Assembly: GCF_034676705.1 (NCBI RefSeq)
Contig: NZ_JAUCBS010000013.1
Coordinates: 2,460,501 to 2,524,500, forward strand
Reading direction: 5' to 3'
Length of the DNA: 64,000 nucleotides
Origin: Gemmobacter sp.
GTDB lineage: Bacteria > Pseudomonadota > Alphaproteobacteria > Rhodobacterales > Rhodobacteraceae
In this document: positions 19,694-29,797 of the stretch, one piece after another
Layout: every line of letters starts with the position of its first letter
Numbering within the stretch: position 1 is the stretch's first letter
Program-made: the position numbers and the translations under genes
The notes under the pieces: generated by a model
Database searches by the model: none
Seen by the model: only the letters and a program-made list of their open reading frames with translations
What the model was told of the DNA's origin: nothing

Positions 19694-20248
19694 TCAGGTC
19701 TTGGGTGCCTCATACTTCGGCATCGCCTTCAGCTGTTCTTCGGTCAGGTCCGACACGGCAACCATGTCGCCATCGGCATTCTTGAACACGCTGACCTGCT
19801 CCATGCTCAGCTTCACGCGGTGTTCGCCCAGGCCCAGGAAGCCGCCGATATCGGCGATCAGACCCGTGGCCTTGCCATCGGCGCCCAGTTCGATATCGGC
19901 GATCTCGCCGATATTGTCGCCTTCGGGACCGTTGACCTTGACGCCCTTCAGCTCCTCGGCCGTCACGGCGGCAAAGTCGGGAACCGCAGTGTAGCCCTCG
20001 GGGGCCATGATGGTGCCCGAACCCACGGTAGCACCCGGCGTGGTGGCCGTCGTGCTGCCCGAGTCGGTGGCGGCGCCCGGGGTCGTCACGCTGGCGCCCG
20101 GCGCGGCGGCCGGCGGCGGGGTGGTCGGCGCGGCAGGTGCGGTGGTGGCCGGCGGGGTGGTCGGCGTGGTGGTGGCCTGCGCAAAGGCGAAAGCGGGGGC
20201 CGAGAGCATCAGCGCCGAAGCGATCAGGGCGGTAGCTTGACGTTTCAT
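19694..20248 (-). CDS. Secreted PRC-barrel domain protein, paralogue 1
   Basis: This 184-residue protein has a signal peptide (MKRQATALIASALMLSAPAFAFAQA), a Thr/Pro/Ala-rich linker of about 60 residues, then a PRC-barrel region (KGVKVNGPEGDNIGEIADIE, GLIADIGGFLGLGEHRVKLS) and a short tail ending MPKYEAPKT. Periplasmic PRC-barrel proteins are common in Rhodobacteraceae; their role is unclear. The neighbouring gene at 20549 is a paralogue with the same MKRQA start and the same upstream leader words. Start at 20248, not the further upstream ATG. Confidence 0.82.
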   Translation of the reverse strand: MKRQATALIASALMLSAPAFAFAQATTTPTTPPATTAPAAPTTPPPAAAPGASVTTPGAATDSGSTTATTPGATVGSGTIMAPEGYTAVPDFAAVTAEELKGVKVNGPEGDNIGEIADIELGADGKATGLIADIGGFLGLGEHRVKLSMEQVSVFKNADGDMVAVSDLTEEQLKAMPKYEAPKT

Positions 20249-20266
20249 AGGGGTGACTCCTTGCAA

Positions 20267-20294
20267 CTTGCGTCTTGCGTCTTGCGTCTTGCGT
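20267..20294. repeat. Four tandem copies of CTTGCGT
   Basis: Four exact 7-bp units lie directly upstream of the first PRC-barrel gene, on the side of its probable promoter/leader. The paralogue's leader at about 21068-21080 has a single related CTTGCAACTTG. The rest of 20295-20492 shows no gene. Confidence 0.7.
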
Positions 20295-20492
20295 GGCACG
20301 AACTGTCTTGCTCATGCATGTCTGGACAACGCCTCGGGGCGGGGTCGGATCCACGGTTTCGGGCGTTTCCGGCGGAACCGGCGGTCTTGGCGAACTGCCG
20401 CCGAAATCCACCGATGTGATGCGCAAGGTCTTGCCGGTGCTGAAAAAACCGGGAACCGGATCGCCACCGGCGCATTCCGCGAGGCAACGGAA

Positions 20493-20520
20493 AGGGGCGC
20501 AGCCCTGCGGCTGCGCCCCA
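20493..20520 (-). terminator. Terminator after PRC-barrel paralogue 2
   Basis: GGGGCGCAGCC...GGCTGCGCCCC forms a perfect hairpin, followed on the minus strand by TTTCC. It ends the transcript of the upstream paralogue. Confidence 0.75.
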
Positions 20521-20548
20521 TGGATCGGGTCGGGATGACCGGCCCGGA

Positions 20549-21058
20549 TCAGGTCTTGGGCTTTACATGTTCCGACATCTCGGCCAGTTGCTCGCGCGTC
20601 ACGTCCGAGCGCGCCAGCGCATCGCCCGACGCATTCGTAAACACGACGACCTGTTCGGCATCCAGCAGCACCTCGTGGTTGGCCATGCCGACAAACCCGC
20701 CGACCTCGACGACCAGCCCGTCGATCAGCCCGTTCGCGGCCTGCGACACGGCCGTGACGGTGCCGATTTCCTCGCCCGTCGGGCCATCAATGGTCATGCC
20801 GACGGCCTGGGCCGGGGTCAGGCCCATGAAGCTTTCCATGGTGGTATAGCCCGAGGGTGCCTCGATCACACCCGTTCCGGTGCTGGCGCCCGCACCGACA
20901 CTGGTCCCGGCCGGGGCCGAGGTATCCAGCGGCGGGGTCGAGGTGCGCGGGGTATCCGACAGCTTCGGGGTGGTCGTGGTGGTATCGACAGCCTGCGCAT
21001 AGGCGGGCACGGCCAGCAGCAGGGCCGAGGCGAACAGGGCGGCGGCTTGACGTTTCAT
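20549..21058 (-). CDS. Secreted PRC-barrel domain protein, paralogue 2
   Basis: This 169-residue protein has a signal peptide (MKRQAAALFASALLLAVPAYAQA), a Thr/Ser/Pro-rich linker, and a PRC-barrel region (VGMTIDGPTGEEIGTVTAVS, GLVVEVGGFVGMANHEVLLD). It ends SEHVKPKT, like its neighbour's YEAPKT. The two genes are tandem duplicates, and their leaders share the words CTCCTTGCAACTTG and CACGAACTG. It probably acts in the periplasm; function unknown. Confidence 0.82.
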   Translation of the reverse strand: MKRQAAALFASALLLAVPAYAQAVDTTTTTPKLSDTPRTSTPPLDTSAPAGTSVGAGASTGTGVIEAPSGYTTMESFMGLTPAQAVGMTIDGPTGEEIGTVTAVSQAANGLIDGLVVEVGGFVGMANHEVLLDAEQVVVFTNASGDALARSDVTREQLAEMSEHVKPKT

Positions 21059-21257
21059 GGGGATCTCCTTGCAACTTGTGCCACACGAACTGGCTTGCTC
21101 ATGCTGGTCGGAGAACGCGGTTGCCGGCCGGGTGGATCCCCGGTTCCGGCCGGTTGCGGGGCGGGGGGCGGCAAGCGGGCCGAAAGGCGCCGAAACCGCC
21201 GCCGGGCGGCAGCGGCCCGCCGCCCATCACGCAAATGCCGGGGAACCGCCCGGCCAC

Positions 21258-22424
21258 CTATGCCGGCGGCTGCGCGGTTTCCACCAGCCGGGCAAAGAAC
21301 GTCGCCCCGACCGGCGCCACCTCGTCGTTGAAATCAAAGGCGGCATGGTGCAGCCCCGCCCCCGGCCCGGTGCCCAGGAACAGATAGGCGCCCGGCCGCG
21401 CCTCCAGCATGTAGCTGAAATCCTCGGCCCCCATCTCGCGGTCGGCGCGGGCATCGACCAGATCCTCGCCCGACACCTCGCGCGCGACGCGGGCGGCGAA
21501 ATCGGTTTCGTCCGGGTGGTTCACCGTGGGCGGATAGCCGCGTTCATAGACCAGCTCGGCCGTCACCCCATAGGCCGCCGCATGGCCGTTGACGATGTCG
21601 CGGAACCGCCGTTCGGCCAGATCGCGCACCGCAGGGGTAAAGCTGCGGATCGTGGCGCAGAACCACGCCTCCTCGGGGATGATGTTCGATGCGGTGCCCG
21701 AATGGATCTGGGTCACCGACACCACCAGGCTTTCGATGGCCGAGGTGTTGCGCGACACGATGGATTGCAGCGCACCGATCATGCCGACGGCAGCGATGAT
21801 CGGATCCACGGTTTCATGCGGCGTAGCGCCATGCCCGCCCCGCCCGCGCAGGCGCACCCAGGCGGTATCCACCGCCGCCATCAGCGGCCCCGGGGTGGTG
21901 ATGAACTTGCCGAACGGCACGTTGGGCGCATTGTGGATGCCATAGACCTGCCCGATGCCGAAGCGGTCCATGACGCCTTCCTTCACCATCACCTCGCCGC
22001 CACCGCCGTCTTCCTCGGCCGGCTGGAAGATCAGCGCGACGCGCCCGGCAAACCGCCGCGTCTCGGCCAGGTATTTCGCGGCGCCCAGCAGCATGGTGAC
22101 ATGCCCGTCATGCCCGCAGGAATGCGCCCGGCCCCTGACCGTGCTTTCATGCGCGACGCCGCTGGTTTCCTCGATCGGCAGGGCGTCCATGTCGGCCCGC
22201 AGGCCTATGGTCGGGCCCGGCCCCTGCCCGTTCAGAATGGCGACGATCCCGCTGGTGGCGATGCCCTCATGCACCTCGTCCACGCCGATCTCGTGCAGGC
22301 GGTCCACGATATAGGCGGCGGTCTGGTGGCAGTCGAACCCAAGCTCGGGGTGCGCATGCAGGTGGCGCCGCCAGGTCTTCATCTCGCCGGCATAACCTGC
22401 GATGCGGTTGAGGACGGGCATCAT
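21258..22424 (-). CDS. M20 family amidohydrolase (hippurate hydrolase-like)
   Basis: This 388-residue metallohydrolase has the M20D pattern: RRHLHAHPELGFD, IGLRADMDALPIEE, the metal-binding SCGHDGHVTMLLGAA, FQPAEEDGGGG, and REMGAEDFSYMLE near the C-terminus. Family members remove N-acyl groups from amino acids such as hippurate, N-acetyl amino acids or indole conjugates. AGGAG precedes the double ATG (22424/22421). The frame runs open far upstream on this strand, but that part is the antisense of mazG. It is divergent from mazG, 60 bp apart. Confidence 0.9.
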   Translation of the reverse strand: MMPVLNRIAGYAGEMKTWRRHLHAHPELGFDCHQTAAYIVDRLHEIGVDEVHEGIATSGIVAILNGQGPGPTIGLRADMDALPIEETSGVAHESTVRGRAHSCGHDGHVTMLLGAAKYLAETRRFAGRVALIFQPAEEDGGGGEVMVKEGVMDRFGIGQVYGIHNAPNVPFGKFITTPGPLMAAVDTAWVRLRGRGGHGATPHETVDPIIAAVGMIGALQSIVSRNTSAIESLVVSVTQIHSGTASNIIPEEAWFCATIRSFTPAVRDLAERRFRDIVNGHAAAYGVTAELVYERGYPPTVNHPDETDFAARVAREVSGEDLVDARADREMGAEDFSYMLEARPGAYLFLGTGPGAGLHHAAFDFNDEVAPVGATFFARLVETAQPPA

Positions 22425-22484
22425 GGACTCCTGTAACTGTTCCCGGCTAATCCCGGACAGAAGCCGAAAACGGGGAAAGCCGCA

Positions 22485-23324
22485 ATGCCCGCACCTGCCC
22501 ATGACCCGATCATCTTCGATGCCGATGGCGGGATCGACCGCCTGCTGGCGATCATGGCGGCACTGCGCGACCCGGTGACGGGCTGCCCCTGGGACATCGA
22601 ACAGACCTTTGCCACCATCGCCCCCTACACGATCGAGGAAGCGCACGAGGTGGCCGACGCCATCGCGCGCGAGGCCTGGGGCGAATTGCCAGGCGAATTG
22701 GGCGACCTGCTGTTGCAGGTGGTCTATCATGCCCGCATGGCCGAGGAAGACGGCCACTTTGGCTGGGCCGATGTGGTGCGGGCGATTTGCGACAAGATGG
22801 TCGCGCGCCACCCGCATGTGTTCGCCGACCAGTCGCGCAACAAGACCGCCGACCAGCAAACCGCCGACTGGGAGGCGCAAAAGGCCAGAGAGCGTGGCAC
22901 GGCCGGCGTGCTGGAGGGCGTGGCGCTTGGCCTGCCGGCGCTGACCCGGGCGGTCAAGCTGCAATCCCGCGCGGCCCGCGTGGGGTTCGACTGGCCCGAG
23001 GTGGCGCAGGTGGTCGACAAGATCGCCGAAGAGGCGCACGAACTGGTCGAGGCGCGCGATACCCTGACGCCCGAGGCGATGGCCGAGGAATACGGCGACC
23101 TGCTGTTCGTCATGACCAACCTCGCCCGGCACCTGAAGATCGACCCCGAGGCCGCCTTGCGCGCCGCCAATGCCAAATTCACCCGCCGGTTCGCCCATAT
23201 CGAGGCGCGGCTGGCCGAACAGGGCCGCCGCCCGCAGGACAGCACGCTGGCCGAAATGGACGCCCTGTGGGACGAAATCCGCGCCGCCGACAAGGCGACC
23301 GCATCGTCAAAGGCAGACGATTAA
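22485..23324 (+). CDS. mazG: Nucleoside triphosphate pyrophosphohydrolase MazG
   Basis: This 279-residue house-cleaning enzyme hydrolyses (d)NTPs to monophosphates. Two MazG domains are visible: CPWDIEQTF with EEAHEVADAI and ELGDLLLQVV in the first, and the second with KIAEEAHELVEA and EYGDLLFVMTNLAR. The duplicated EExxE...ExxD metal-binding pattern and the length agree with E. coli MazG. Confidence 0.94.
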   Translation: MPAPAHDPIIFDADGGIDRLLAIMAALRDPVTGCPWDIEQTFATIAPYTIEEAHEVADAIAREAWGELPGELGDLLLQVVYHARMAEEDGHFGWADVVRAICDKMVARHPHVFADQSRNKTADQQTADWEAQKARERGTAGVLEGVALGLPALTRAVKLQSRAARVGFDWPEVAQVVDKIAEEAHELVEARDTLTPEAMAEEYGDLLFVMTNLARHLKIDPEAALRAANAKFTRRFAHIEARLAEQGRRPQDSTLAEMDALWDEIRAADKATASSKADD

Positions 23325-23326
23325 CA

Positions 23327-23341
23327 TGAGTATTTTTGTCA
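23327..23341. promoter_or_regulatory. Iron-rhodo-box (TGA-N9-TCA), putative RirA site
   Basis: TGA (23327-23329), nine bases, TCA (23339-23341) matches the iron-rhodo-box of Rhodobacterales and Rhizobiales. It is 68 bp upstream of the start of the iron-binding protein gene and overlaps an AT-rich promoter region that includes GTCAA-TTTTG-TTGAC. Confidence 0.55.
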
Positions 23342-23408
23342 ATTTTGTTGACCCGAGCGGACAAGTCAGGTTAATCCCGCCGCATTGGCCAGACAGGAGG
23401 AACTGCCC

Positions 23409-24416
23409 GTGTCGATCCGTATCAAATTGCTAGCCACCGCCGCCATTCTGGCCGCGACGCCCGCCCTTGCCGATGAAGTCAACGTCTACACCACCCGTCA
23501 GGCCTTTCTGATCGAGCCGGTGATGGAGGCTTTCACCAAGGAAACCGGGATCGCCGTCAACCTCGCCTTTGTCGAAAAAGGCCTGGTCGAACGTCTGAAA
23601 TCCGAAGGCGACCGTTCGCCCGCCGATCTGGTGATGACCGTGGACATCGCCAACCTGAACCAGATCGTCGAAGCCGGCGTGCTGCAACCCGTCGACAGCG
23701 CCGCCATGAAGGCAGCCGTGCCGGCGAACCTGCGCAGCCCCGATGACCTGTGGTTCGCCCTGACCACCCGCGCCCGCGTGGTCTATGCCCACAAGGACCG
23801 CGTGAAGGACGGCGAGGTCACCACCTACGAGGATCTGGCATCCGACAAGTGGAAAGGCCGCATCTGCACCCGTCCGGGCGTGCATGATTACAACCTGGCG
23901 CTGCTGGCCGCCGTGATCGCGCATCATGGCGAGGCAAAGGCCAAGGACTGGGCCGCCGGCGTCAAGGCCAACCTGGCCCGCAAGCCCGAAGGCAATGACC
24001 GCGGTCAGGTCAAGGCGGTCTGGGCCGGCGAATGCGACATCTCACTGACCAACACCTACTACATGGGCGCCATGCTGGCCGACCCCGAACAGAAGGCCTG
24101 GGCAGAATCCGTGCGGATCATCTTCCCGACGTTCGAAGGCGGCGGCACCCACCTGAACGTGTCGGGCGTGGCGATGACGAAATCCGCCCCGAACAAGGAT
24201 GCGGCGCTGAAGCTGATGGAATTCCTGGTCTCGCCCGAGGCGCAGGCGATCTATGCCGAAAAGAACACCGAATATCCGGTGCTGGCCGGGGCCGAACGCT
24301 CGGCGCTGGTGGCAAGCTGGGGCGAGTTCACGCCGGATACCGTCGATCTGACCGAACTGGCCAAGCTCCGCCCGACCGCGCTGAAGATCATGGAAGAAGT
24401 CGGTTACGACAACTGA
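23409..24416 (+). CDS. Fe(3+) ABC transporter substrate-binding protein (FutA/FbpA-like)
   Basis: This 335-residue periplasmic ferric-binding protein starts at GTG 23409 behind AGGAGG. The signal peptide ends ATPALADE. Family hallmarks are VNVYTTRQ near the mature N-terminus, the paired tyrosines in NTYYMGAM, and EGGGTHLNVSGVAMTKSAPN. It delivers iron to an ABC permease that is not in this window. The iron-rhodo-box upstream suggests induction when iron is low. Confidence 0.9.
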   Translation: MSIRIKLLATAAILAATPALADEVNVYTTRQAFLIEPVMEAFTKETGIAVNLAFVEKGLVERLKSEGDRSPADLVMTVDIANLNQIVEAGVLQPVDSAAMKAAVPANLRSPDDLWFALTTRARVVYAHKDRVKDGEVTTYEDLASDKWKGRICTRPGVHDYNLALLAAVIAHHGEAKAKDWAAGVKANLARKPEGNDRGQVKAVWAGECDISLTNTYYMGAMLADPEQKAWAESVRIIFPTFEGGGTHLNVSGVAMTKSAPNKDAALKLMEFLVSPEAQAIYAEKNTEYPVLAGAERSALVASWGEFTPDTVDLTELAKLRPTALKIMEEVGYDN

Positions 24417-24443
24417 GGCCATCCAGGGTTTCAGCAGGATTGG

Positions 24444-24473
24444 CCCCGCCGGAGATGATCCGGCGGGGTTTTT
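24444..24473 (+). terminator. Rho-independent terminator after the iron-binding protein gene
   Basis: Stem CCCCGCCGG (24444-24452) / CCGGCGGGG (24460-24468) with a 7-base loop, followed by TTTTT. Confidence 0.9.
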
Positions 24474-24505
24474 AATTGTCTTGCGTGGCGCTTGTGGCCG
24501 CCCGC

Positions 24506-24594
24506 CGGGGGTTTTCCACCCCGTTGCCAATCGGTTCTCGAACCGATGGCGAACCATTGGCACCCCCCCCGAGGATATTTGGGTCAAAGCGAAA
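24506..24594 (+). repeat. Intergenic repeat, copy 4 (long form)
   Basis: This shares with copy 1 a CGGGGGTTTTCCACCCCG hairpin and a TTGCCAATCGG...GAACCGATGG arm. It then carries the variant box GAGGATATTTGGGTCAAAGC. It fills most of the gap between the iron-binding protein gene and the PqiA-like gene. Confidence 0.7.
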
Positions 24595-24707
24595 GGGGGC
24601 CCGCGGGTGGCGTGGCGCGCGATGACGGGTGCCGCGGGTTTCGGCCAGCCCGGTGGACGGCTCCCGGCGACAGGCGTAGGAGAGGGGGCCGAACGGAGGT
24701 GCCCCCG

Positions 24708-25180
24708 ATGACCCGCCGCCTTGCCCTGTGCGCCATTGCCCTGCTGGCGCTGGCCTTTCCGGTTGCCTGGTTCGCGCCCTTGATGACGGTGCGGGTGCGG
24801 CTGGCGTTCTGGGCCTCGGGCACCGACATATCGCTGATCACCACCCTGCAATCGCTGTGGGCCGATGACCCGGCGCTGGCGCTGGTGCTGAGCTTTCTGA
24901 CGCTGGCCGCGCCGCTGCTGAAACTGCTGGGCATGGCGCTGGTGCTGCTGGGCTGGCTGACCCCTCGCGCCGATGGCGCGCTGTGGTTGCTGGGCCGGCT
25001 GGCGATGGCGGATGTGTTCCTGATCGTGGTCTACATGGCGATGGTCAAGGGCATCGACGCCGGGCAGATCACCCCGCAATGGGGGCTGTGGGCCTATAGC
25101 GGGGCGGTGCTGGCCTCGCTGGGACTGTCGATGTGGATCGGGCGCTTGCCCCTGCCCGCCGGGCACGGCACAACGGGCGC

Positions 25181-25184
<4 letters not shown>
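24708..25184 (+). CDS. Paraquat-inducible protein A-like membrane protein
   Basis: This 158-residue protein has four hydrophobic segments (LALCAIALLALAFPVAWFAP, ALALVLSFLTLAAPLLKLLG, MADVFLIVVYMAMV, YSGAVLASLGLSMWIG) and the PqiA-type connecting sequence FWASGTDISLITTLQSLW. It corresponds to one PqiA repeat rather than the usual two. PqiA proteins help move lipids between membranes in some bacteria. A GGAGGT site at 24695-24700 precedes ATG 24708. The stop overlaps the radA start. Confidence 0.8.
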
Positions 25185-26544
<1,360 letters not shown>

Positions 26545-26585
26545 GACCGGCCACGGGGGGCCCGCCCCCCCTTGGGGAGTATGGA

Positions 26586-27197
26586 ATGGAAGGCTTTACC
26601 CTGATCGACGCGGTCGTCGCGGTCGTCATCGTGCTATCGGCGATCCTGGCCTATTCGCGGGGTCTGGTGCGCGAGATCCTCGCGATTGCCGGTTGGGTCG
26701 GCGCCGCCATCCTGGCCTTTGTCTTTGCCGCCCAGGCCGAACCGCTGATCAAGGAACTGCCCGTGGTGGGTGATTTCCTGCGCGACAGTTGCGAATTGTC
26801 GCGGCTGGCCGCCTTTGCCGCCGTGTTCGCCGTCGGCCTGATCCTGATGGCGCTGTTCACGCCGCTGTTCTCCTCGATCGTGCAGCGGTCGGTGCTGGGG
26901 GGGGTCGACCAGGGGCTGGGCTTCCTGTTCGGCGTGCTGCGCGGGGTGATTCTGATTGCGGTGGCCTTTGTGGTCTACGATCGCGCCATCGCCTCGAACT
27001 CGGTCGCCATGGTGGACGATTCGCGTTCGGCCAAGGTCTTTGCCTCGTTCCAGCAATCGCTGGAAAGCCGCATCCCGTCGGATGCGCCGGGCTGGATCGT
27101 GCAGCAATATGAAAACCTTGTCGGCGATTGCTCGGCCCCTGCCACCGCGCCGGCCACCACCCTGCCGCCGACCACCGCGCCCGCCGCCGGGAACTGA
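26586..27197 (+). CDS. CvpA family membrane protein
   Basis: This 203-residue protein has four membrane segments and the CvpA pattern: DAVVAVVIVLSAILAYSRGL, REILAIAGWVGA, and DQGLGFLFGVLRGVILIAV. The C-terminal tail is Pro/Thr/Ala-rich. In E. coli cvpA lies directly upstream of purF, and the same order holds here (89 bp gap). CvpA affects colicin V production and purine-linked phenotypes; its biochemical role is unsettled. Confidence 0.9.
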   Translation: MEGFTLIDAVVAVVIVLSAILAYSRGLVREILAIAGWVGAAILAFVFAAQAEPLIKELPVVGDFLRDSCELSRLAAFAAVFAVGLILMALFTPLFSSIVQRSVLGGVDQGLGFLFGVLRGVILIAVAFVVYDRAIASNSVAMVDDSRSAKVFASFQQSLESRIPSDAPGWIVQQYENLVGDCSAPATAPATTLPPTTAPAAGN

Positions 27198-27286
27198 TCC
27201 TGCCGCAATGCAGCAGTCGTGACGTGACAGTCCTGCGACAAGCGCGTATGACGTGCGCGAGCGACGCAAGGATTCGGAGCCCTCTC

Positions 27287-28762
27287 ATGACCCTGCTGCC
27301 CGGCACCCCCTTCGACTGTCTGGCCGATGGCGACAAGCTGAAGGAGGAATGCGGGATTTTCGGTGCCATCGGCCTGACCGACGCCGCGAATTTCGTCGCC
27401 CTCGGCCTTCACGCCCTGCAACATCGCGGGCAAGAGGCGGGGGGCATCGTCTGCTACGATCCGGTCGACGGGTTCAACTCGGCCCGCCGGTTCGGCTATG
27501 TGCGCGACAATTTCACCCGCGCCGATGTGATGGCCACCCTGCCCGGTTCGCTGGCCATCGGCCATGTGCGCTATTCGACCGCCGGGTCCAAGGGCGCAAC
27601 CGCCATCCGCGACGTGCAGCCCTTTTTCGGCGAATTCGCCATCGGCGGCTGCGCCATCGCCCATAACGGCAACCTGACCAACGCCGCCCGGCTGCGCAAG
27701 GATCTGATCGAGCGCGGGGCAATCTTCCAGTCGTCGTCCGACAGCGAATGCATCATCCACCTGATGGCGCGGTCGATGCAAAAGACCCAGGCGGAACGGC
27801 TGAAAGATGCGCTGCGGCTGGTCGAAGGCGCCTTTTCGGTCATCGCCATGACGCGCACCAAGCTGATGGGCGTGCGCGACCCGCTGGGCGTGCGGCCGCT
27901 GGTGCTGGGCCGGCTGGGCGAAGGCTGGGTTCTGGCCTCGGAAACCTGCGCGCTCGACATCATCGGCGCCGATTTCGTGCGCGAGATCGAACCGGGCGAG
28001 ATGGTGGTGATCGAGGATGGCGTGGTCCAGTCCACCCGCCCCTTCGCCCCGGCGAAATCGCGGTTCTGCATCTTTGAACAGGTCTACTTCAGCCGCCCCG
28101 ACAGCATCATCGGCGGCCGGTCGGTCTATGAGACCCGCCGCCAGATCGGGGTGGAACTGGCACGCGAGGCGCCGGTGGATGCCGATCTGGTCTGCCCGGT
28201 GCCCGACAGCGGCACCCCGGCCGCCATCGGCTATGCGGCGGAATCGGGCATTCCCTTCGGCCTTGGCATCACGCGCAACCAGTATATGGGCCGCACCTTC
28301 ATCGAGCCTACCGAGCAGATCCGCAACATGGGCGTCCGGCTGAAACTGAACGTCAACAAGTCGCTGATCCGTGGCAAGCGGGTGATCCTGGTGGACGATT
28401 CGGTGGTGCGCGGCACCACCAGCCGCAAGATCAAGGACATGATCATCGACGCGGGCGCCGCCGAGGTGCATTTCCGCATCGCCTCGCCCCCCACCGCCTG
28501 GCCCTGCTTCTACGGGGTCGACACGCCGGAACGCTCGAAACTCCTCGCCGCGACCATGACCGAGGATCAGATGCGCGACTGGATCGGCGTCGACAGCCTG
28601 AAGTTCATCTCGCTCGACGGTCTCTATCGTGCCGCCGGCGAGGCGAATGGCCGCGACCCGGCCGCACCGCGCTATTGCGATGCCTGTTTCTCGGGCGAAT
28701 ATCCCATCGCCCCTGCCGACCAACTTGCGCAGGGGTTCGAGATGAAGACGGCGGCGGAATAA
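27287..28762 (+). CDS. purF: Amidophosphoribosyltransferase
   Basis: This 491-residue enzyme makes 5-phosphoribosylamine from PRPP and glutamine, the first step of purine synthesis. The class II glutaminase Cys is in EECGIFGAI, after a removable propeptide of about 20 residues. GHVRYSTAG, AHNGNLTN, the PRPP motif VILVDDSVVRGTT, and a C-terminal cysteine pair (YCDACFSG) are present. The propeptide and cysteines mark the Bacillus-type, Fe-S-containing form. ATG 27287 chosen; the upstream in-frame ATG 27128 lies inside cvpA. Confidence 0.95.
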   Translation: MTLLPGTPFDCLADGDKLKEECGIFGAIGLTDAANFVALGLHALQHRGQEAGGIVCYDPVDGFNSARRFGYVRDNFTRADVMATLPGSLAIGHVRYSTAGSKGATAIRDVQPFFGEFAIGGCAIAHNGNLTNAARLRKDLIERGAIFQSSSDSECIIHLMARSMQKTQAERLKDALRLVEGAFSVIAMTRTKLMGVRDPLGVRPLVLGRLGEGWVLASETCALDIIGADFVREIEPGEMVVIEDGVVQSTRPFAPAKSRFCIFEQVYFSRPDSIIGGRSVYETRRQIGVELAREAPVDADLVCPVPDSGTPAAIGYAAESGIPFGLGITRNQYMGRTFIEPTEQIRNMGVRLKLNVNKSLIRGKRVILVDDSVVRGTTSRKIKDMIIDAGAAEVHFRIASPPTAWPCFYGVDTPERSKLLAATMTEDQMRDWIGVDSLKFISLDGLYRAAGEANGRDPAAPRYCDACFSGEYPIAPADQLAQGFEMKTAAE

Positions 28763-28820
28763 CCCGGTTCGCCGCCCGGCGAACCGCGTTTCCCGCTCCT
28801 CCTCCGCCGTTCCCCATGTC

Positions 28821-28870
28821 GCTCTGACCCAAATATCCCACGGGGGTCCGGGGGTGTGAAACCCCCGGCG
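28821..28870 (-). repeat. Intergenic repeat, copy 5
   Basis: On the minus strand this reads GGGGGTTTCACACCCCC, then GGACCCCCGTGGGATATTTG, then GGTCAGAGC. It lies in the 138-bp gap between purF and the SDR gene, pointing against both genes. Confidence 0.7.
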
Positions 28871-28900
28871 CTCGCTGCAAGAACCACGAAAGCCAGTCCG

Positions 28901-29566
28901 ATGACCCAGCCCAAGATCGCCCTCGTCACCGGCGCCTCGCGCGGCCTTGGCGCTGCCATGGCCGAGGCGCTGGCCGCCCGCGGCTGGCAGGTGGTCGTCG
29001 TCGCCCGCACTGTGGGCGGGCTGGAAGAGGTGGATGACCGCGTCAAGGCGCTTGGCCTGCCGGGGGCCGGCGCGCTGACGCTGGCGCCGATGGACATCAC
29101 CAACGAAGATGCCATGCGCCACCTGTGCCGGTCGGTCCACGACCGCTGGGGGCATGTCGACCTGTGGGTCCACAGCGCCATCCATGCCGCCCCGCTGGCC
29201 CCGGCCGGGCATATCGACATGAAGGACTGGGACAAGTCCGTCAGCATCAACCTGCGCGCCACCGGGGCGCTGATCCCGCTGGTGGAACCGCTGCTGCGCG
29301 CCGCGCCTGCCGGCGGCACCGCGCTGTTCCTGGATGATCCCCGCGGCGGGCAGAAGTTCTTCGGCGCCTATGGCACCACCAAGGCCGCCCAGATCACCCT
29401 TGCGCGCAGTTGGCAGGCCGAAACCCTGCGCACCGGCCCGCGCGTCCTGATCGAGACGCCGGCCCCCATGGCCACCGCCACCCGCGCCCGGTTCTTCCCC
29501 GGCGAGGACCGCGCCCCCCTTGCCCCGCCCCGGGCCGAGGCCGAGCGTCTGCTGGCGATTCTGTAA
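28901..29566 (+). CDS. Short-chain dehydrogenase/reductase
   Basis: This 221-residue classical SDR has the cofactor motif TGASRGLG at residues 10-17 and the catalytic YGTTK. The usual NNAG is replaced by VHSAIHAAP, and the catalytic serine region reads ALFLDDPRGG, with Asp where Ser is normal. Activity may therefore be weak or altered. ATG 28901 is the first start after the repeat. It is the last host gene before the accessory region. Confidence 0.82.
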   Translation: MTQPKIALVTGASRGLGAAMAEALAARGWQVVVVARTVGGLEEVDDRVKALGLPGAGALTLAPMDITNEDAMRHLCRSVHDRWGHVDLWVHSAIHAAPLAPAGHIDMKDWDKSVSINLRATGALIPLVEPLLRAAPAGGTALFLDDPRGGQKFFGAYGTTKAAQITLARSWQAETLRTGPRVLIETPAPMATATRARFFPGEDRAPLAPPRAEAERLLAIL

Positions 29567-29617
29567 ACCGTTTTGCCCCTTGCAAGGGGCGCCGGGTTGG
29601 TGCTAACCACCCCGTGC

Positions 29618-29656
29618 GCGGGTATGATGTAATGGTAGCCTGTCAGCTTCCCAAGC
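29618..29656 (+). tRNA. 5' half of a split tRNA-Gly gene
   Basis: These 39 bases begin GCGGGTATGATGTAATGG and run to AGCTTCCCAAGC, covering acceptor 5' strand, D arm and anticodon loop (anticodon CCC if read through). The expected continuation is absent, but a matching 3' half lies at 31119-31157. Joined, the halves give a full cloverleaf: acceptor GCGGGTA/TACCCGC, anticodon stem TCAGC/GCTGA, T stem GCGGG/CCCGC. The gene has been broken by inserted DNA and cannot make a tRNA from this position as it stands. Confidence 0.75.
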
Positions 29657-29797
29657 ATACGCGCTCCCCCCACAGCATGTTTGAATCCGACCCCATGCGG
29701 TTGTAATCATTGAGAAAAGCGTCATTGTCCGTCCTAACGCGTTCGACCGCGTTGCAATGCGCCGACTACAAAACGCCTGCAAGAAGGACGCCAACCG

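Noticed and set aside
20301..20538. Small plus-strand gene between the PRC-barrel genes
   Set aside because: It overlaps the leader, the CTTGCGT repeats and a terminator, and has no ribosome site.
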